Part shown: positions 25,826-34,273 of the stretch, in pieces
How the letters are laid out: each line of letters opens with the position of its first letter
Position numbering within the stretch: position 1 is the stretch's first letter
DNA from: Halobacteriovorax marinus
GTDB taxonomy: Bacteria; Bdellovibrionota; Bacteriovoracia; Bacteriovoracales; Bacteriovoracaceae
Direction of reading: 5' to 3'
NCBI GenBank assembly: GCA_002163155.1
Contig: MAAO01000002.1
Coordinates: 1-64,000, forward strand
Length of the DNA stretch: 64,000 nt
Program-made: the position numbers and the translations under genes
The notes under the pieces: model-generated
The model's database searches: none
What the model was told of the DNA's origin: nothing
The model's input: only the letters and a program-made list of their open reading frames with translations

Positions 25826-26287
25826 ATGAGCATTGTAATTACTGATTCTATAAGAAAATTCTGGCTAGACTTTATTAAAGCTAATCCTAAACTAGAATAT
25901 TTAAAAGCAAGTTCCATTGACGCCTGGAGCTTTGGAAATACTTCTGAAATGGCAGATGACTTAGTCTCTCTTGTCTTAGCGGGCAAGAAGACAGCGACTT
26001 GTAGTTTACTTAGGGCCTATCAAGGCTACGAAGATGAGATTCCAAAGGTTGGAGTTTATAGCCTCATATGTGATGGAGAAAATAATCCAAAGTGTATCGT
26101 CTTTTATACTGATACATTTCTTTGTAAATATAATGAAATCACTGAAAAACATGCTTATGAAGAAGGTGAAGGAAATCGCACTCTAGAGCATTGGAGAAAA
26201 GTACATACAGAGTTCTTTTCTGAGTATGGTGGCTTTCACGAAGAAGATATACTTCTTTGTGAAAGGTTTAAAGTTGTTTATAAGTAG
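25826..26287 (+). CDS. ASCH domain protein
   Basis: A 153-residue cytoplasmic protein of the ASCH family (PF04266), an RNA-binding beta-barrel related to PUA domains. Landmarks are AWSFGNTSEMADDLVSLVLAGKKTAT near residues 30-55 and the final ERFKVVY strand. Some members hydrolyse modified nucleosides such as N4-acetylcytidine. GGAG lies before the ATG. A 74-base gap separates it from egtD, so it may have its own transcript. Confidence 0.85.
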   Translation: MSIVITDSIRKFWLDFIKANPKLEYLKASSIDAWSFGNTSEMADDLVSLVLAGKKTATCSLLRAYQGYEDEIPKVGVYSLICDGENNPKCIVFYTDTFLCKYNEITEKHAYEEGEGNRTLEHWRKVHTEFFSEYGGFHEEDILLCERFKVVYK

Positions 26288-26288
26288 C

Positions 26289-26813
26289 TTACTTAGTAAC
26301 GGCCTCTATTGCGCAAGAAGGGATGGTGACATCGACTTGACCATAACCTAGTCCTGGATGGTAGTGTCTTAGAAAAGTCATTCCTAAAGCTTTTAAATTT
26401 CTAAGGTTCTGATCATTTGAGATAACTGTAACTCCACCAAATGTTACAAAGTAATGTTCTTCAGAGTTTTGGCAGTATTCTTCTACACCTTGTAAGAAAG
26501 TTAGTTCAAGCTCGATTTGTCCTTTCTTTATTTTTCTAGGATAAATTTTTCCACGTCGTACTCTTCTATCACGAAGCACTTTTGCCTCTTCAAGAACTGA
26601 ACAATGTGTCACTTTTACATTTTTTAACTCAGCATTAGAAAGACCAATATTTAATTTCTGTAAATAAGTAATTTGTAATCCACTGAAGTCATTTAAATTT
26701 CTACTGGAGCAAGCATCTTCAATTTTAGATGTCTTAATCCTTATTTTAGTAGTGTACGCATTTGTATTAAAAACAAATAGTAGTGCTGACGCTATCAATA
26801 GTAGTTTTTTCAT
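26289..26813 (-). CDS. Secreted protein of unknown function
   Basis: A 174-residue product with a signal peptide (about residues 1-19, ending TNA). The mature chain is basic and beta-rich with four cysteines that could form two disulfides. It reads convergently into the ASCH gene, with one base between their stop codons. I recognise no family. AGAGG precedes the ATG. Confidence 0.72.
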   Translation of the reverse strand: MKKLLLIASALLFVFNTNAYTTKIRIKTSKIEDACSSRNLNDFSGLQITYLQKLNIGLSNAELKNVKVTHCSVLEEAKVLRDRRVRRGKIYPRKIKKGQIELELTFLQGVEEYCQNSEEHYFVTFGGVTVISNDQNLRNLKALGMTFLRHYHPGLGYGQVDVTIPSCAIEAVTK

Positions 26814-26936
26814 ACTGCCTCTGGTTGTTAGTTACTCTTTAATATAACTCATTTTAGGGGCTGATTAGAGGGATGTGTAAATAGTATATAGGGTGTAAAC
26901 AAATTAAACAGATGAGTGATTTTAAAGATTTAACTA

Positions 26937-28043
26937 CTAATGAATATTGTCAAAAATCGTATAAAGTAAGGCCAGAGCCTTCTTACCAATAAGTGGATCT
27001 TCTCCAAAGAAGTGATCACTTTTTGGAGCTAAAACAGTGGAAGAGTTTGGAGCTATTGCGTCTGGTAGTAACGTAAGAGCATCATTAGGACCTAACTCTC
27101 GGAGAATTTTGTACTTATCCATACCGAAGTCAGAAATATCTCCAGAAAGCGAGAGACCAAGGTAATTGAGAATGAAGATGTGCTTGGGAACATCTAAGGT
27201 TTTAAAACGAACTTGGCTAGCTTTTGTTTTCATACTTTCAAATGTTTCTTTTTCCCAATCTTTAAACCAGCGAACAATTGCATAAATAGGAACAGTCATT
27301 CCTGAATCGATCCAATCGACTAGAGGACTTCCATTCAGAATTCCCCCTAGGTTTAACCAGGCCCTCACACTTTTAAGCTCTTTTTTATCAAGAAGTTTTC
27401 CAAGGGCTAAGTGGATCGCAGCTCCCGCAGAGCTTGGACCCGCTACAATAATTTTTTTGTCTTGATTCTTTTTAATGACATTTACAATATCTGCTGCGTT
27501 AGCGGAGACAGATCCCATGGGGTGAATAGGGACAAACTCAACGTTTAATCCCTTGTCTCTTAAAATTGCAATAGGGGCCTTAAGATCGGCTCCAGTGAGG
27601 TGCCCAACATCTATATAATCCAAACCTGGTACCATAATGATTAAAAAGTCGTCTTTGTTACTAGGTAATTTCACTTCTTCAATATTTTTTAGATTAGAAA
27701 GAAATTGTTCTTGAACGGAGTCATTTTCTTTCTTGTTTAAGAGTTTATTTCCAAAGTAGAGAGTGGCAAAGTCAACTGATGTTTTTTCTGATAATAGTTT
27801 TAAACTTTCACGACCTAGGGGAAGGTTTTTAAATTCCTTATCAATGATCTGAATCTCCTGATGCAGCTTAGGGTTTGTAACTTGATTAGTGAGGTAATTT
27901 TCTAAATAGTACTTAGCTATCTGAGCGTCCACTGTCGTTTCTATATTGTAGTGAACGAGCTGACCTTTTGTAGGAATTTTATTTAAACTTGAGCAGCTTA
28001 ATAGGGTTGTGGAAAATAATAGAAGTAATATTAGTTTATTCAT
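26937..28043 (-). CDS. Lipoprotein with an alpha/beta hydrolase-like domain
   Basis: A 368-residue lipoprotein (lipobox LLSC, Cys17). Residues about 130-368 look like an alpha/beta hydrolase: VPGLDY as oxyanion turn, GPSSAG (202-207) in place of the usual GxSxG elbow, and a C-terminal PKSDHFFG that could supply the catalytic histidine. The N-terminal 110 residues are helical and unfamiliar. It would act at the periplasmic face of a membrane; the substrate is unknown. TATAAT lies eight bases before the ATG and no ribosome site is seen, so the mRNA is nearly leaderless. Confidence 0.72.
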   Translation of the reverse strand: MNKLILLLLFSTTLLSCSSLNKIPTKGQLVHYNIETTVDAQIAKYYLENYLTNQVTNPKLHQEIQIIDKEFKNLPLGRESLKLLSEKTSVDFATLYFGNKLLNKKENDSVQEQFLSNLKNIEEVKLPSNKDDFLIIMVPGLDYIDVGHLTGADLKAPIAILRDKGLNVEFVPIHPMGSVSANAADIVNVIKKNQDKKIIVAGPSSAGAAIHLALGKLLDKKELKSVRAWLNLGGILNGSPLVDWIDSGMTVPIYAIVRWFKDWEKETFESMKTKASQVRFKTLDVPKHIFILNYLGLSLSGDISDFGMDKYKILRELGPNDALTLLPDAIAPNSSTVLAPKSDHFFGEDPLIGKKALALLYTIFDNIH

Positions 28044-28051
28044 CGATTGAG

Positions 28052-28057
28052 ATTATA
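28052..28057 (-). promoter_or_regulatory. -10 element close to the start codon
   Basis: A perfect TATAAT (minus strand) ends eight bases before the ATG at 28043, implying a transcript with almost no leader. Confidence 0.5.
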
Positions 28058-28113
28058 CGAAGAGAAGTAAACTCTGTCACAATTTTTGAACAAAATTGCG
28101 ACAGAGATAATAT

Positions 28114-28731
28114 TTAAAGGTCTGTAATTAACTCATCTGAAATTTCATTTTCATCATCCTCTTGAATAGGGAATGAGTCCTGTAAGCTGTGACCACACTC
28201 AGAAATAGCAGCGTTAAGTCCTTCAACTATTTTCCCGTCTTTGATTTTAGAAATTAATCCAGAGACTAGTTTATTCCAATAATCTTTCTCTACTTTTTCA
28301 TTTATTCCACAATCGGCCAAGACTTCAACTTTTCTCTCTAAGAGAGAAATATAAATCATAATTCCTGTGCGATCTTTAGTCATAGAAACTCTATGATTAT
28401 GAAAAATTTCTAATGCCCTTTGGTAAACCTCTTCTTCCATTTCTGACTTAGTCGTAAATATACGCTTAATGAATTTTATATAAGCTAGGAGGTAACCAAC
28501 TATCATCCCAGGGATTTGAATCCATAACAACATAATGGGATCATCAAAATCGTAGGTGTAATAACAAGTAAAGGAAAATAGCATTCCAATGATTAAGGCC
28601 AACCTAAAATGGGCCGCAGGATAGAAGTCTGACTGACTAAGAACTACAGGAACAATCTCTCCGGAAGTCTTTGATTCAGCACTTTTAATAGCTTCACTTA
28701 TTAATGTCTTATCTTTATCGCTTAATTTCAT
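28114..28731 (-). CDS. TPM domain membrane protein
   Basis: A 205-residue protein with an N-terminal TPM-type start (SKTSGEIVPVVL), two hydrophobic segments at about residues 45-85, and then the remaining TPM-like part (TGIMIYISLLERKVEVLADCGINEKV). The TPM fold (PF04536) is associated with phosphatase activity or photosystem repair elsewhere; in bacteria the role is open. The ATG shares its A with the stop of the previous gene (TAATG), so translation is coupled. It is last in the lemA-TPM-TPM operon. Confidence 0.85.
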   Translation of the reverse strand: MKLSDKDKTLISEAIKSAESKTSGEIVPVVLSQSDFYPAAHFRLALIIGMLFSFTCYYTYDFDDPIMLLWIQIPGMIVGYLLAYIKFIKRIFTTKSEMEEEVYQRALEIFHNHRVSMTKDRTGIMIYISLLERKVEVLADCGINEKVEKDYWNKLVSGLISKIKDGKIVEGLNAAISECGHSLQDSFPIQEDDENEISDELITDL

Positions 28732-29462
28732 TACCAATCTCCACTTGCGCCGCCGCCGGAAAATCCGCCGCCTCCACCAAAGCTTCCGCCTCCGCCACCA
28801 AAGCCTCCGCCTCCGTAACTTGATCTTCCTCCGCCCATAGCACTACCTATAAGCATTCCTGCTAGGAGACCACTGCCTCCACGTCCACCTCTTCCACGTC
28901 CTGAAAAAAGAGCTACAGCAATAAAGAGTAGATAGATTATTCCTGAGAAACCTTTCTTCGATCTACGGTTTCTAACTCTTGGGGCATTTGTTAATTTTCC
29001 ACCCGTTTTTTCTACAATCTGAGAAACACCAAGAATGATTCCAGATTTATAATCACCCTTTTTGAAGTAGGGCTTAATAGAGCGAATAATTCTTCCTGCG
29101 GTAATGTCTGGGAGGTCTCCCTCGAGACCGCGACCCACTTCAATTCTCATTTTCTTATCATCAGCCGCAATTAGAAAGAGAACACCATTGTCTTTCCCTT
29201 TTTGTCCTAACTTCCACTGGTCACTTACTTTAAGCGAATAGCCTTCAATGGTTTCATCTTCTAGCGACTTTACCGTGAGTACAGAGATTTCATTACCTGT
29301 TTGCTTTTGAATTCTGTAAAGTGCACCTGTTAAAGCTTGATTAACTCTATGTGATAAGAGTCCAGCTTGGTCGATAATCGGTTTTCCACGACTTGGAACT
29401 TCTTTTGCCGCTACACTTAGGCAAAGAGTTAGAAGAAGTCCTAGGCTTATTAAAGACCTCAC
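28731..29462 (-). CDS. TPM domain protein with a Gly-rich tail (YgcG-like)
   Basis: A 243-residue protein: signal peptide (about residues 1-19), TPM domain (PF04536) at about 30-150 (IDQAGLLS, TGNEISVLTVKSLEDETIEGYSL, LFLIAADDKKMRIEVGRGLEG), one membrane segment near 175-190, and an extremely glycine-rich tail ending GASGDW. This architecture is typical of YgcG-like proteins paired with LemA. The start is GTG, overlapping the lemA stop (TAGTG). The tail is low-complexity at DNA level. Confidence 0.92.
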   Translation of the reverse strand: MRSLISLGLLLTLCLSVAAKEVPSRGKPIIDQAGLLSHRVNQALTGALYRIQKQTGNEISVLTVKSLEDETIEGYSLKVSDQWKLGQKGKDNGVLFLIAADDKKMRIEVGRGLEGDLPDITAGRIIRSIKPYFKKGDYKSGIILGVSQIVEKTGGKLTNAPRVRNRRSKKGFSGIIYLLFIAVALFSGRGRGGRGGSGLLAGMLIGSAMGGGRSSYGGGGFGGGGGSFGGGGGFSGGGASGDW

Positions 29463-30037
29463 TAAAATTCTACTTTAGGTGCATCTTGAACCTTTTCTAA
29501 GTTTTGAACTTGAAACTGAGGTTTCTTTTCATGCTTTAAGAACATTGAATTATACCAAGATGTTGGTGGAACGCTGATGAGATTATTAAATTGTTTTATA
29601 GATTCAATGTAACGATTTCTTGCCACAGTAATTCTATTTTCAGTTCCTTCTAGTTGAACTTGTAAATCTCTAAAATTTGCATTGGCCTTAAGATCTGGAT
29701 ATTTTTCAACAACAACCATTAAGCGACCAAGCGCTGATGAGAGGCCTTGCTGTGCTTGAGCATATTTGGCCATATTTGATTTATTTAATTTAGAAGCATC
29801 AACATTGACTGATGTGGCCTTTGCTCTGGCTTCAACTACAGCTGTAAGAGTATCTTTCTCGTGACTAGCATAACCTTTAACAGTTGATACTAAGTTAGGA
29901 ATAAGATCACTTCTTCTCTTGTATTGATTCTGTACTTCGGCCCACTTGGCTTCAACTTCGTTGAGTGAAGTTGGGATACTTTGCATACCGCAAGATGTTA
30001 AAAGTAGGGTTGTGAGCACAATTAAAATTTTATTCAT
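29462..30037 (-). CDS. lemA: LemA family lipoprotein
   Basis: A 191-residue lipoprotein (lipobox LLTSC, Cys16) of the LemA family. The long helical hairpins are recognisable: WAEVQNQYKRRSDLIPNLVSTVKGYA, ARAKATS, LGRLMVVVEKYPDLKAN, and the closing FNNLISVPPTSW. LemA proteins are surface-exposed or periplasmic four-helix proteins of uncertain role, often next to TPM genes as here. The three genes overlap by single bases and form one operon. AGAGGA precedes the ATG and lies partly within an inverted repeat. Confidence 0.94.
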   Translation of the reverse strand: MNKILIVLTTLLLTSCGMQSIPTSLNEVEAKWAEVQNQYKRRSDLIPNLVSTVKGYASHEKDTLTAVVEARAKATSVNVDASKLNKSNMAKYAQAQQGLSSALGRLMVVVEKYPDLKANANFRDLQVQLEGTENRITVARNRYIESIKQFNNLISVPPTSWYNSMFLKHEKKPQFQVQNLEKVQDAPKVEF

Positions 30038-30046
30038 AATGATTCC

Positions 30047-30089
30047 TCTTTTTATTTATAGAAATATAGTTTATTCCTATAAAAAGAGT
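30047..30089. repeat. Inverted repeat over the lemA ribosome site
   Basis: CTCTTTTTAT (30047-30056) is the exact complement of ATAAAAAGAG (30080-30089), loop 23 bases. On the minus strand the proximal arm contains the AGAG of the lemA ribosome site. A promoter with TTGCCA, 17 bases and TAAACT overlaps the region, so the distal arm may not be transcribed. Confidence 0.5.
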
Positions 30090-30134
30090 ATGGCAAAGCT
30101 CGCCATCATATAGATCATGAAAAGTTATACAGTA

Positions 30135-30653
30135 TTAGCTTCTCTTTAACAGGTTCGTAATTTTCATTACAAACGGCATAACTAGGTAGGTCATCATGAG
30201 TACTATTATTGCTGTACTCACTGCATTTAAGCTCACATCATTTAAGCCTGTAATTTTCTCTATCACAGGCGGTATGTAGAGAACTAGTGGAAGAAGTCCA
30301 ATAAAAGTTAGTAGAGACATTTTCATTCTATTTTGCGGAGCTTGATCAAACCAAAACTCTAAACCAGCATAAGATGTAATATGTGTTTCTCTTTCAACTA
30401 TAAGCTTTAATTCAATTAATAAATCTTGATGAATTTTTGAATCAAGCCACTTATTTAATAAACCCTGGCTTTCAAATCGAAAAATTGAGATTCTTTCATT
30501 CTTATTTCCGCAAGAGTCGATGAGTAATGCATCGATGTAGCCTTCAAACTTACTTGATTCTCCTCTGATTTTTTTTAGCCAGAGGAGAAAATTGTCCACT
30601 TTTCCTTCTTTGATGTGATGATGAACAATAGATGTCACAGTTTGATTCTTCAT
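30135..30653 (-). CDS. ABM-domain protein with a membrane tail
   Basis: A 172-residue protein: residues about 5-95 form an antibiotic-biosynthesis-monooxygenase-like ferredoxin fold (TSIVHHHIKEGKVDNFLLWLKKI, FEGYIDA), followed by WFD and two hydrophobic segments at about 115-135 and 142-162. This arrangement is known in predicted membrane ABM proteins. Enzymatic activity is not established. It is monocistronic. Confidence 0.82.
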   Translation of the reverse strand: MKNQTVTSIVHHHIKEGKVDNFLLWLKKIRGESSKFEGYIDALLIDSCGNKNERISIFRFESQGLLNKWLDSKIHQDLLIELKLIVERETHITSYAGLEFWFDQAPQNRMKMSLLTFIGLLPLVLYIPPVIEKITGLNDVSLNAVSTAIIVLMMTYLVMPFVMKITNLLKRS

Positions 30654-30845
30654 TCTCTATGCCTTTATCTAAAGCCTGTGTAGCTTGATTTTATTTATGA
30701 CTCAGTAGGGTTTCTTATCTCCAGTCTTTCATAATTTCTATAAGAACGCTGGCCATAAATACAATTATTCACTTACTTAATGGATATAGTAGAAGTTGAG
30801 GATAAATTGATATAAGGGAATATCTGACAATGACGATAGAGTTAT

Positions 30846-32147
30846 ATGCAATGGTACTCAAACTTCGTAGATAAAATTATCTTAAAATCCACTTTGGAAG
30901 GAAGTGATCCCTATCAATTGCAAAAAGATAGGCAAGTGGTTTCATTTACCATAGTGATAGTCATTGTTCATCTCTATTTCATGGGTGTTTATAAGTTATA
31001 TTTTGGCGTTCCTTATCTCGGAGAGTTTGCTCTTACTTCTGGCCTAGTTTCTTTACTCTCTCTCTATAGTTACCGTATTACTGGGGATTATCGATATGGA
31101 GCATGGATCATAATGGTGACAGGATCTATTGATCTATTCTTTCTCTCTATTTTCTCTGGGGGAGGAGCTTCTCCTCTAATTCTTTGGTACATGATCATTC
31201 CATTTAGTGCGGGGATTCTCTTAGACTCTAAAGCTGCATATTTAAATTCTTTAATTTGTATCTCACTATGTCTGATGATTTACCTAGTTGAATCTCAAGG
31301 GATGCTACCTGCCGATGTCTTTACACGAGAGCAATCTATTTTAATTGGAAAAGTTTCTCTCATTTCTATGCTTGTAACAGGAGTGATTTTAACATCTTTT
31401 AATAGAGTACAAGTTGAATCTGTAATGAGTTTACTCAAGAAACAAAAACTAGCGGAACAAGAGTTGATTCGAGTTCTTGTTCATGATGTAAGTAACCCCC
31501 TGATGATCATTCAGACCCATACTAAGAAACTCTTGAGTGTTGTTGAAAAAGAGGAGTATTGTAGTTCAATCGCTAGAATTGAAAAAGGTTCAAATGTGAT
31601 AACGGAAATTGTTACACATATTAGGGATATGAAAGCGATGGAAGATGGGAAGAAGAAAATTGTATTAACTGAAGTCGTGCCAATGGAAATCGTTGAGAAT
31701 ACCGCTGATTCATATATTGAAAAATTGCATATAAAGGAATTGGACCTCTGTATTAGTAATCACACAAGTAATGAGAAAGTCATGGCAAACCCTGGATCAT
31801 TTAGCAACCAAGTCATAGGCAACCTTCTCTCTAATGCCATAAAGTTTTCTCACCTAAAAGGTAAAATTTGGATTGATATAAGTTGTGAAGAAGGAGGGGT
31901 TTGTATCTCTGTTAGAGACGAAGGTGTAGGAATGCCAAAAGAATTATTGGAGAACCTATTCGATCTAGATAAGCCAACTTCTAGAACTGGTACGAATGGG
32001 GAGAGTGGTACAGGATTTGGTATGCCTCTAGTTAAGAAGTATGTGGAAAGTTTTGGGGGAGAGTTAGAGGTGCATAGTTTTGAAGAGGTTCAAGAGGGGG
32101 ATCGCCATGGGACTGAATTCATTGTTCATTTAAAGCTTGCATCTTAG
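30846..32147 (+). CDS. Membrane sensor histidine kinase
   Basis: A 433-residue kinase. Residues about 30-185 contain five or six membrane segments with short loops and no extracytoplasmic domain. The phospho-acceptor is His213 in VLVHDVSNPLMII. The ATPase domain has the N box (NLLSNAIKFSH), G1 (VRDEGVGMP) and G2 (GTGFGMPLVKKY). No response regulator gene is adjacent. Its stop codon is eight bases from that of a convergent gene for a CHASE3-PAS sensor that lacks a kinase, which invites a functional link. No clear ribosome site is seen before the ATG. Confidence 0.92.
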   Translation: MQWYSNFVDKIILKSTLEGSDPYQLQKDRQVVSFTIVIVIVHLYFMGVYKLYFGVPYLGEFALTSGLVSLLSLYSYRITGDYRYGAWIIMVTGSIDLFFLSIFSGGGASPLILWYMIIPFSAGILLDSKAAYLNSLICISLCLMIYLVESQGMLPADVFTREQSILIGKVSLISMLVTGVILTSFNRVQVESVMSLLKKQKLAEQELIRVLVHDVSNPLMIIQTHTKKLLSVVEKEEYCSSIARIEKGSNVITEIVTHIRDMKAMEDGKKKIVLTEVVPMEIVENTADSYIEKLHIKELDLCISNHTSNEKVMANPGSFSNQVIGNLLSNAIKFSHLKGKIWIDISCEEGGVCISVRDEGVGMPKELLENLFDLDKPTSRTGTNGESGTGFGMPLVKKYVESFGGELEVHSFEEVQEGDRHGTEFIVHLKLAS

Positions 32148-32155
32148 AAATATGT

Positions 32156-33205
32156 TTAAACTTTTGTAATAAAGCTTTTCTTTAAACGCTCTCTTTCTGT
32201 AATATCTTCGAGAAGTATGACTGCCCCCTTAGAATTACTATCCAGTAAAGGACATATTTTTAAAGATTCAATTCTAACTTCATGATTTTCAAGAGAGACC
32301 TCTCTTATGGTAGAGTAAATTTGATGATCTTTAATGACTTTTCTTAATATTTCCAAATCGAAATCTTGAATAGGAAAAACATCGTCAATTTTTTCTCCTA
32401 GGATTAAACTCTCAGCACTCTCTATTGTTTTTATAACTCCATCATTCCATTTAGTTACTCTAAGCTCGGTATCAAGTGCTATGAGGGTAAAAGGAATAGA
32501 GTTAAAGATAGAGTCTGAGATTGATTTGTTCTTATATAGTGGTTTTAGAATAAATTGAAAGAAATGGAATCCAATAAACAAGACTGTTATAAGCTGTGCT
32601 ATAAAAAGTGAATTGATTATTAGGGATGAATTATCTGAACTTGCTAATTGTTCTCTTTTAAGTTTATCTGATTCTGATTTCATAGAGAGAAATGCTGTTT
32701 GCAAAGAGTTTTTTACATAAATAAATTCCCTATGGATGTGTTGAATTGTTTCAATACTATCGGGAACTATCATGATCTTTGAATATTCTAATCTATTAAT
32801 ATATGAAAAATCTCGATCTATTTTTTCAATTCGCTCTCTGATTGTGTTAATCACGACCTTCATTTGTGTCGCTTTTATTTCTTTCTGAGCCCTCTTTATA
32901 AAATGTTTGGCCAAAGCCGATTGGTAGTTAAAGTCATCAAGTTGCTTGTTATCACCCGTAAGAATATATCCATTTACTGCACTTTCTAAAAGTAATAGAG
33001 TTGAAATCATGCTAGCAGTTAATGTGTTTTCATCAATTAATTTATTATAACGGTTTTCTCTCTTACTCATTGAGGAGTTTATAAAATAACTTGAAACTCC
33101 ACTGAGAAGTATCAGTAGAGATAGTAAAGTTATACCAATCATTGTTTTAGACCTTATAGATCCATTAGATGTCTTTATAGAAATATAACTTTTCGTAAAT
33201 TTCAA
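32156..33205 (-). CDS. CHASE3-PAS sensor without an output domain
   Basis: A 349-residue protein: membrane segment at about residues 20-43, a periplasmic four-helix CHASE3-like domain (about 44-200, with the typical ESAVNGYILTGD motif), second membrane segment at about 197-218, then a PAS domain (about 225-345; IALDTELRVTKWNDGV, GEKIDDVFP, GAVILLEDITERE). It stops right where a histidine kinase or cyclase would begin. The downstream bases are the end of a convergent gene, so I see no frameshifted kinase. It is last in an operon with two periplasmic binding proteins, which it may sense, passing the signal to a separate kinase. Confidence 0.85.
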   Translation of the reverse strand: MKFTKSYISIKTSNGSIRSKTMIGITLLSLLILLSGVSSYFINSSMSKRENRYNKLIDENTLTASMISTLLLLESAVNGYILTGDNKQLDDFNYQSALAKHFIKRAQKEIKATQMKVVINTIRERIEKIDRDFSYINRLEYSKIMIVPDSIETIQHIHREFIYVKNSLQTAFLSMKSESDKLKREQLASSDNSSLIINSLFIAQLITVLFIGFHFFQFILKPLYKNKSISDSIFNSIPFTLIALDTELRVTKWNDGVIKTIESAESLILGEKIDDVFPIQDFDLEILRKVIKDHQIYSTIREVSLENHEVRIESLKICPLLDSNSKGAVILLEDITERERLKKSFITKV

Positions 33206-33219
33206 AATCTATTCACTCC

Positions 33220-34236
33220 TTAGAAATGGTATTCACTCATATTTTCTTTTGTCACATCAGTCCAGCCAGTACCATAGAATAAATTCTTCTTTTCTTTAGA
33301 CATTTTAATTTTTGTAAAACCTTGGACTCTAAGGTTCATTTCATTTTTAAGTTCCATTTTTTCTAAGGCCATTACGGCCATTAAATTCATTACGTATCCA
33401 ACCTTTGCGGGATCCCAGAAAGAAATGAGATCAACACTTCCACTTTCTAGAAACTTTGCACAAATAGATACGACACCAGTGGTTACAAGTGAAACTCGAT
33501 CCTTCAAGCCAAGCTGTTCTATGGCAAGTCCGGCTCCAGATGCCGTGGGCATGGGAGCCCCTAGGATTCCACTTATTTCTGGATTAGTTTTAAGGGCCTT
33601 GGTCGCCTTTGTGAAGGTAATTGAATGTTCATCAGCATTTTCGAGATAATCACCTAGACGACTAATGTCGGGATACTTTTCCCTTTGCCTTTGCTCAGCC
33701 CCTTGTTGCCATTCCATATGAGATTTAGATTTTTTGCTACCAACAAAGGCAATATACTTTCCTTGATAGTTCATGTACTTAGCCAAGTGGTCCATTAGGT
33801 GAGCTCCATATTCTATATTATCGAAAGCCTCGATAATATAATCTACATTTCTTATATTAGAAGCTTCGTGAGCAATCACAACAATTCCCAAATCTCTTGC
33901 TTTCTTTAATACGGGTTCAACAGATTCAACATCAAAGGGAACTATGGTAATAGCATCGACTCCATCCTTAATTGCTTGTTCTATTTGTGCAACTTGGAGT
34001 TCTGCTTTTGCTTCGACAGGACCTATTAGCGTGGCATCGTGCCCTGTTTCGTTAGAAAATTTGTGAACACCTTCACGCATTCTAGAAAACCATGCAATGC
34101 CATCTATTTTTACAATAGTAACAATCTTATATTTCTTTTTGACGTCACTGATCAGATCTTTTGCTTCTTTAATTTTTACTTCTTTTTTACAGCTCATTCC
34201 TATAACTAAAGAGAGAAGAATAATTATCTTGTTCAT
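33220..34236 (-). CDS. Periplasmic sugar/AI-2-type binding protein, copy 2
   Basis: A 338-residue type I periplasmic binding protein with a lipoprotein-like signal (GMSCKK, Cys16). Landmarks are KIVTIVKIDGIAWF, GPVEAKAELQVAQIEQAIKDGVDAI, VVIAHEASN and a C-terminal NMSEYHF, similar in layout to LsrB/RhaS proteins. The acidic residue that LsrB uses to hold AI-2 after the VxxxD strand is replaced by a His-Glu pair, so the ligand probably differs. It is roughly three-quarters identical to its neighbour at 34274, a recent tandem duplicate. No permease or ATPase is nearby. Confidence 0.85.
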   Translation of the reverse strand: MNKIIILLSLVIGMSCKKEVKIKEAKDLISDVKKKYKIVTIVKIDGIAWFSRMREGVHKFSNETGHDATLIGPVEAKAELQVAQIEQAIKDGVDAITIVPFDVESVEPVLKKARDLGIVVIAHEASNIRNVDYIIEAFDNIEYGAHLMDHLAKYMNYQGKYIAFVGSKKSKSHMEWQQGAEQRQREKYPDISRLGDYLENADEHSITFTKATKALKTNPEISGILGAPMPTASGAGLAIEQLGLKDRVSLVTTGVVSICAKFLESGSVDLISFWDPAKVGYVMNLMAVMALEKMELKNEMNLRVQGFTKIKMSKEKKNLFYGTGWTDVTKENMSEYHF

Positions 34237-34273
34237 TTAATTCTCCAATTAAATATTGTGTATAAAGTTCAAG

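Noticed and set aside
32147-32156. A frameshifted kinase domain after the CHASE3-PAS gene
   Set aside because: The next bases belong to the end of the convergent histidine kinase gene, and no kinase-like frame is seen on the minus strand, so the sensor really ends at the PAS domain.
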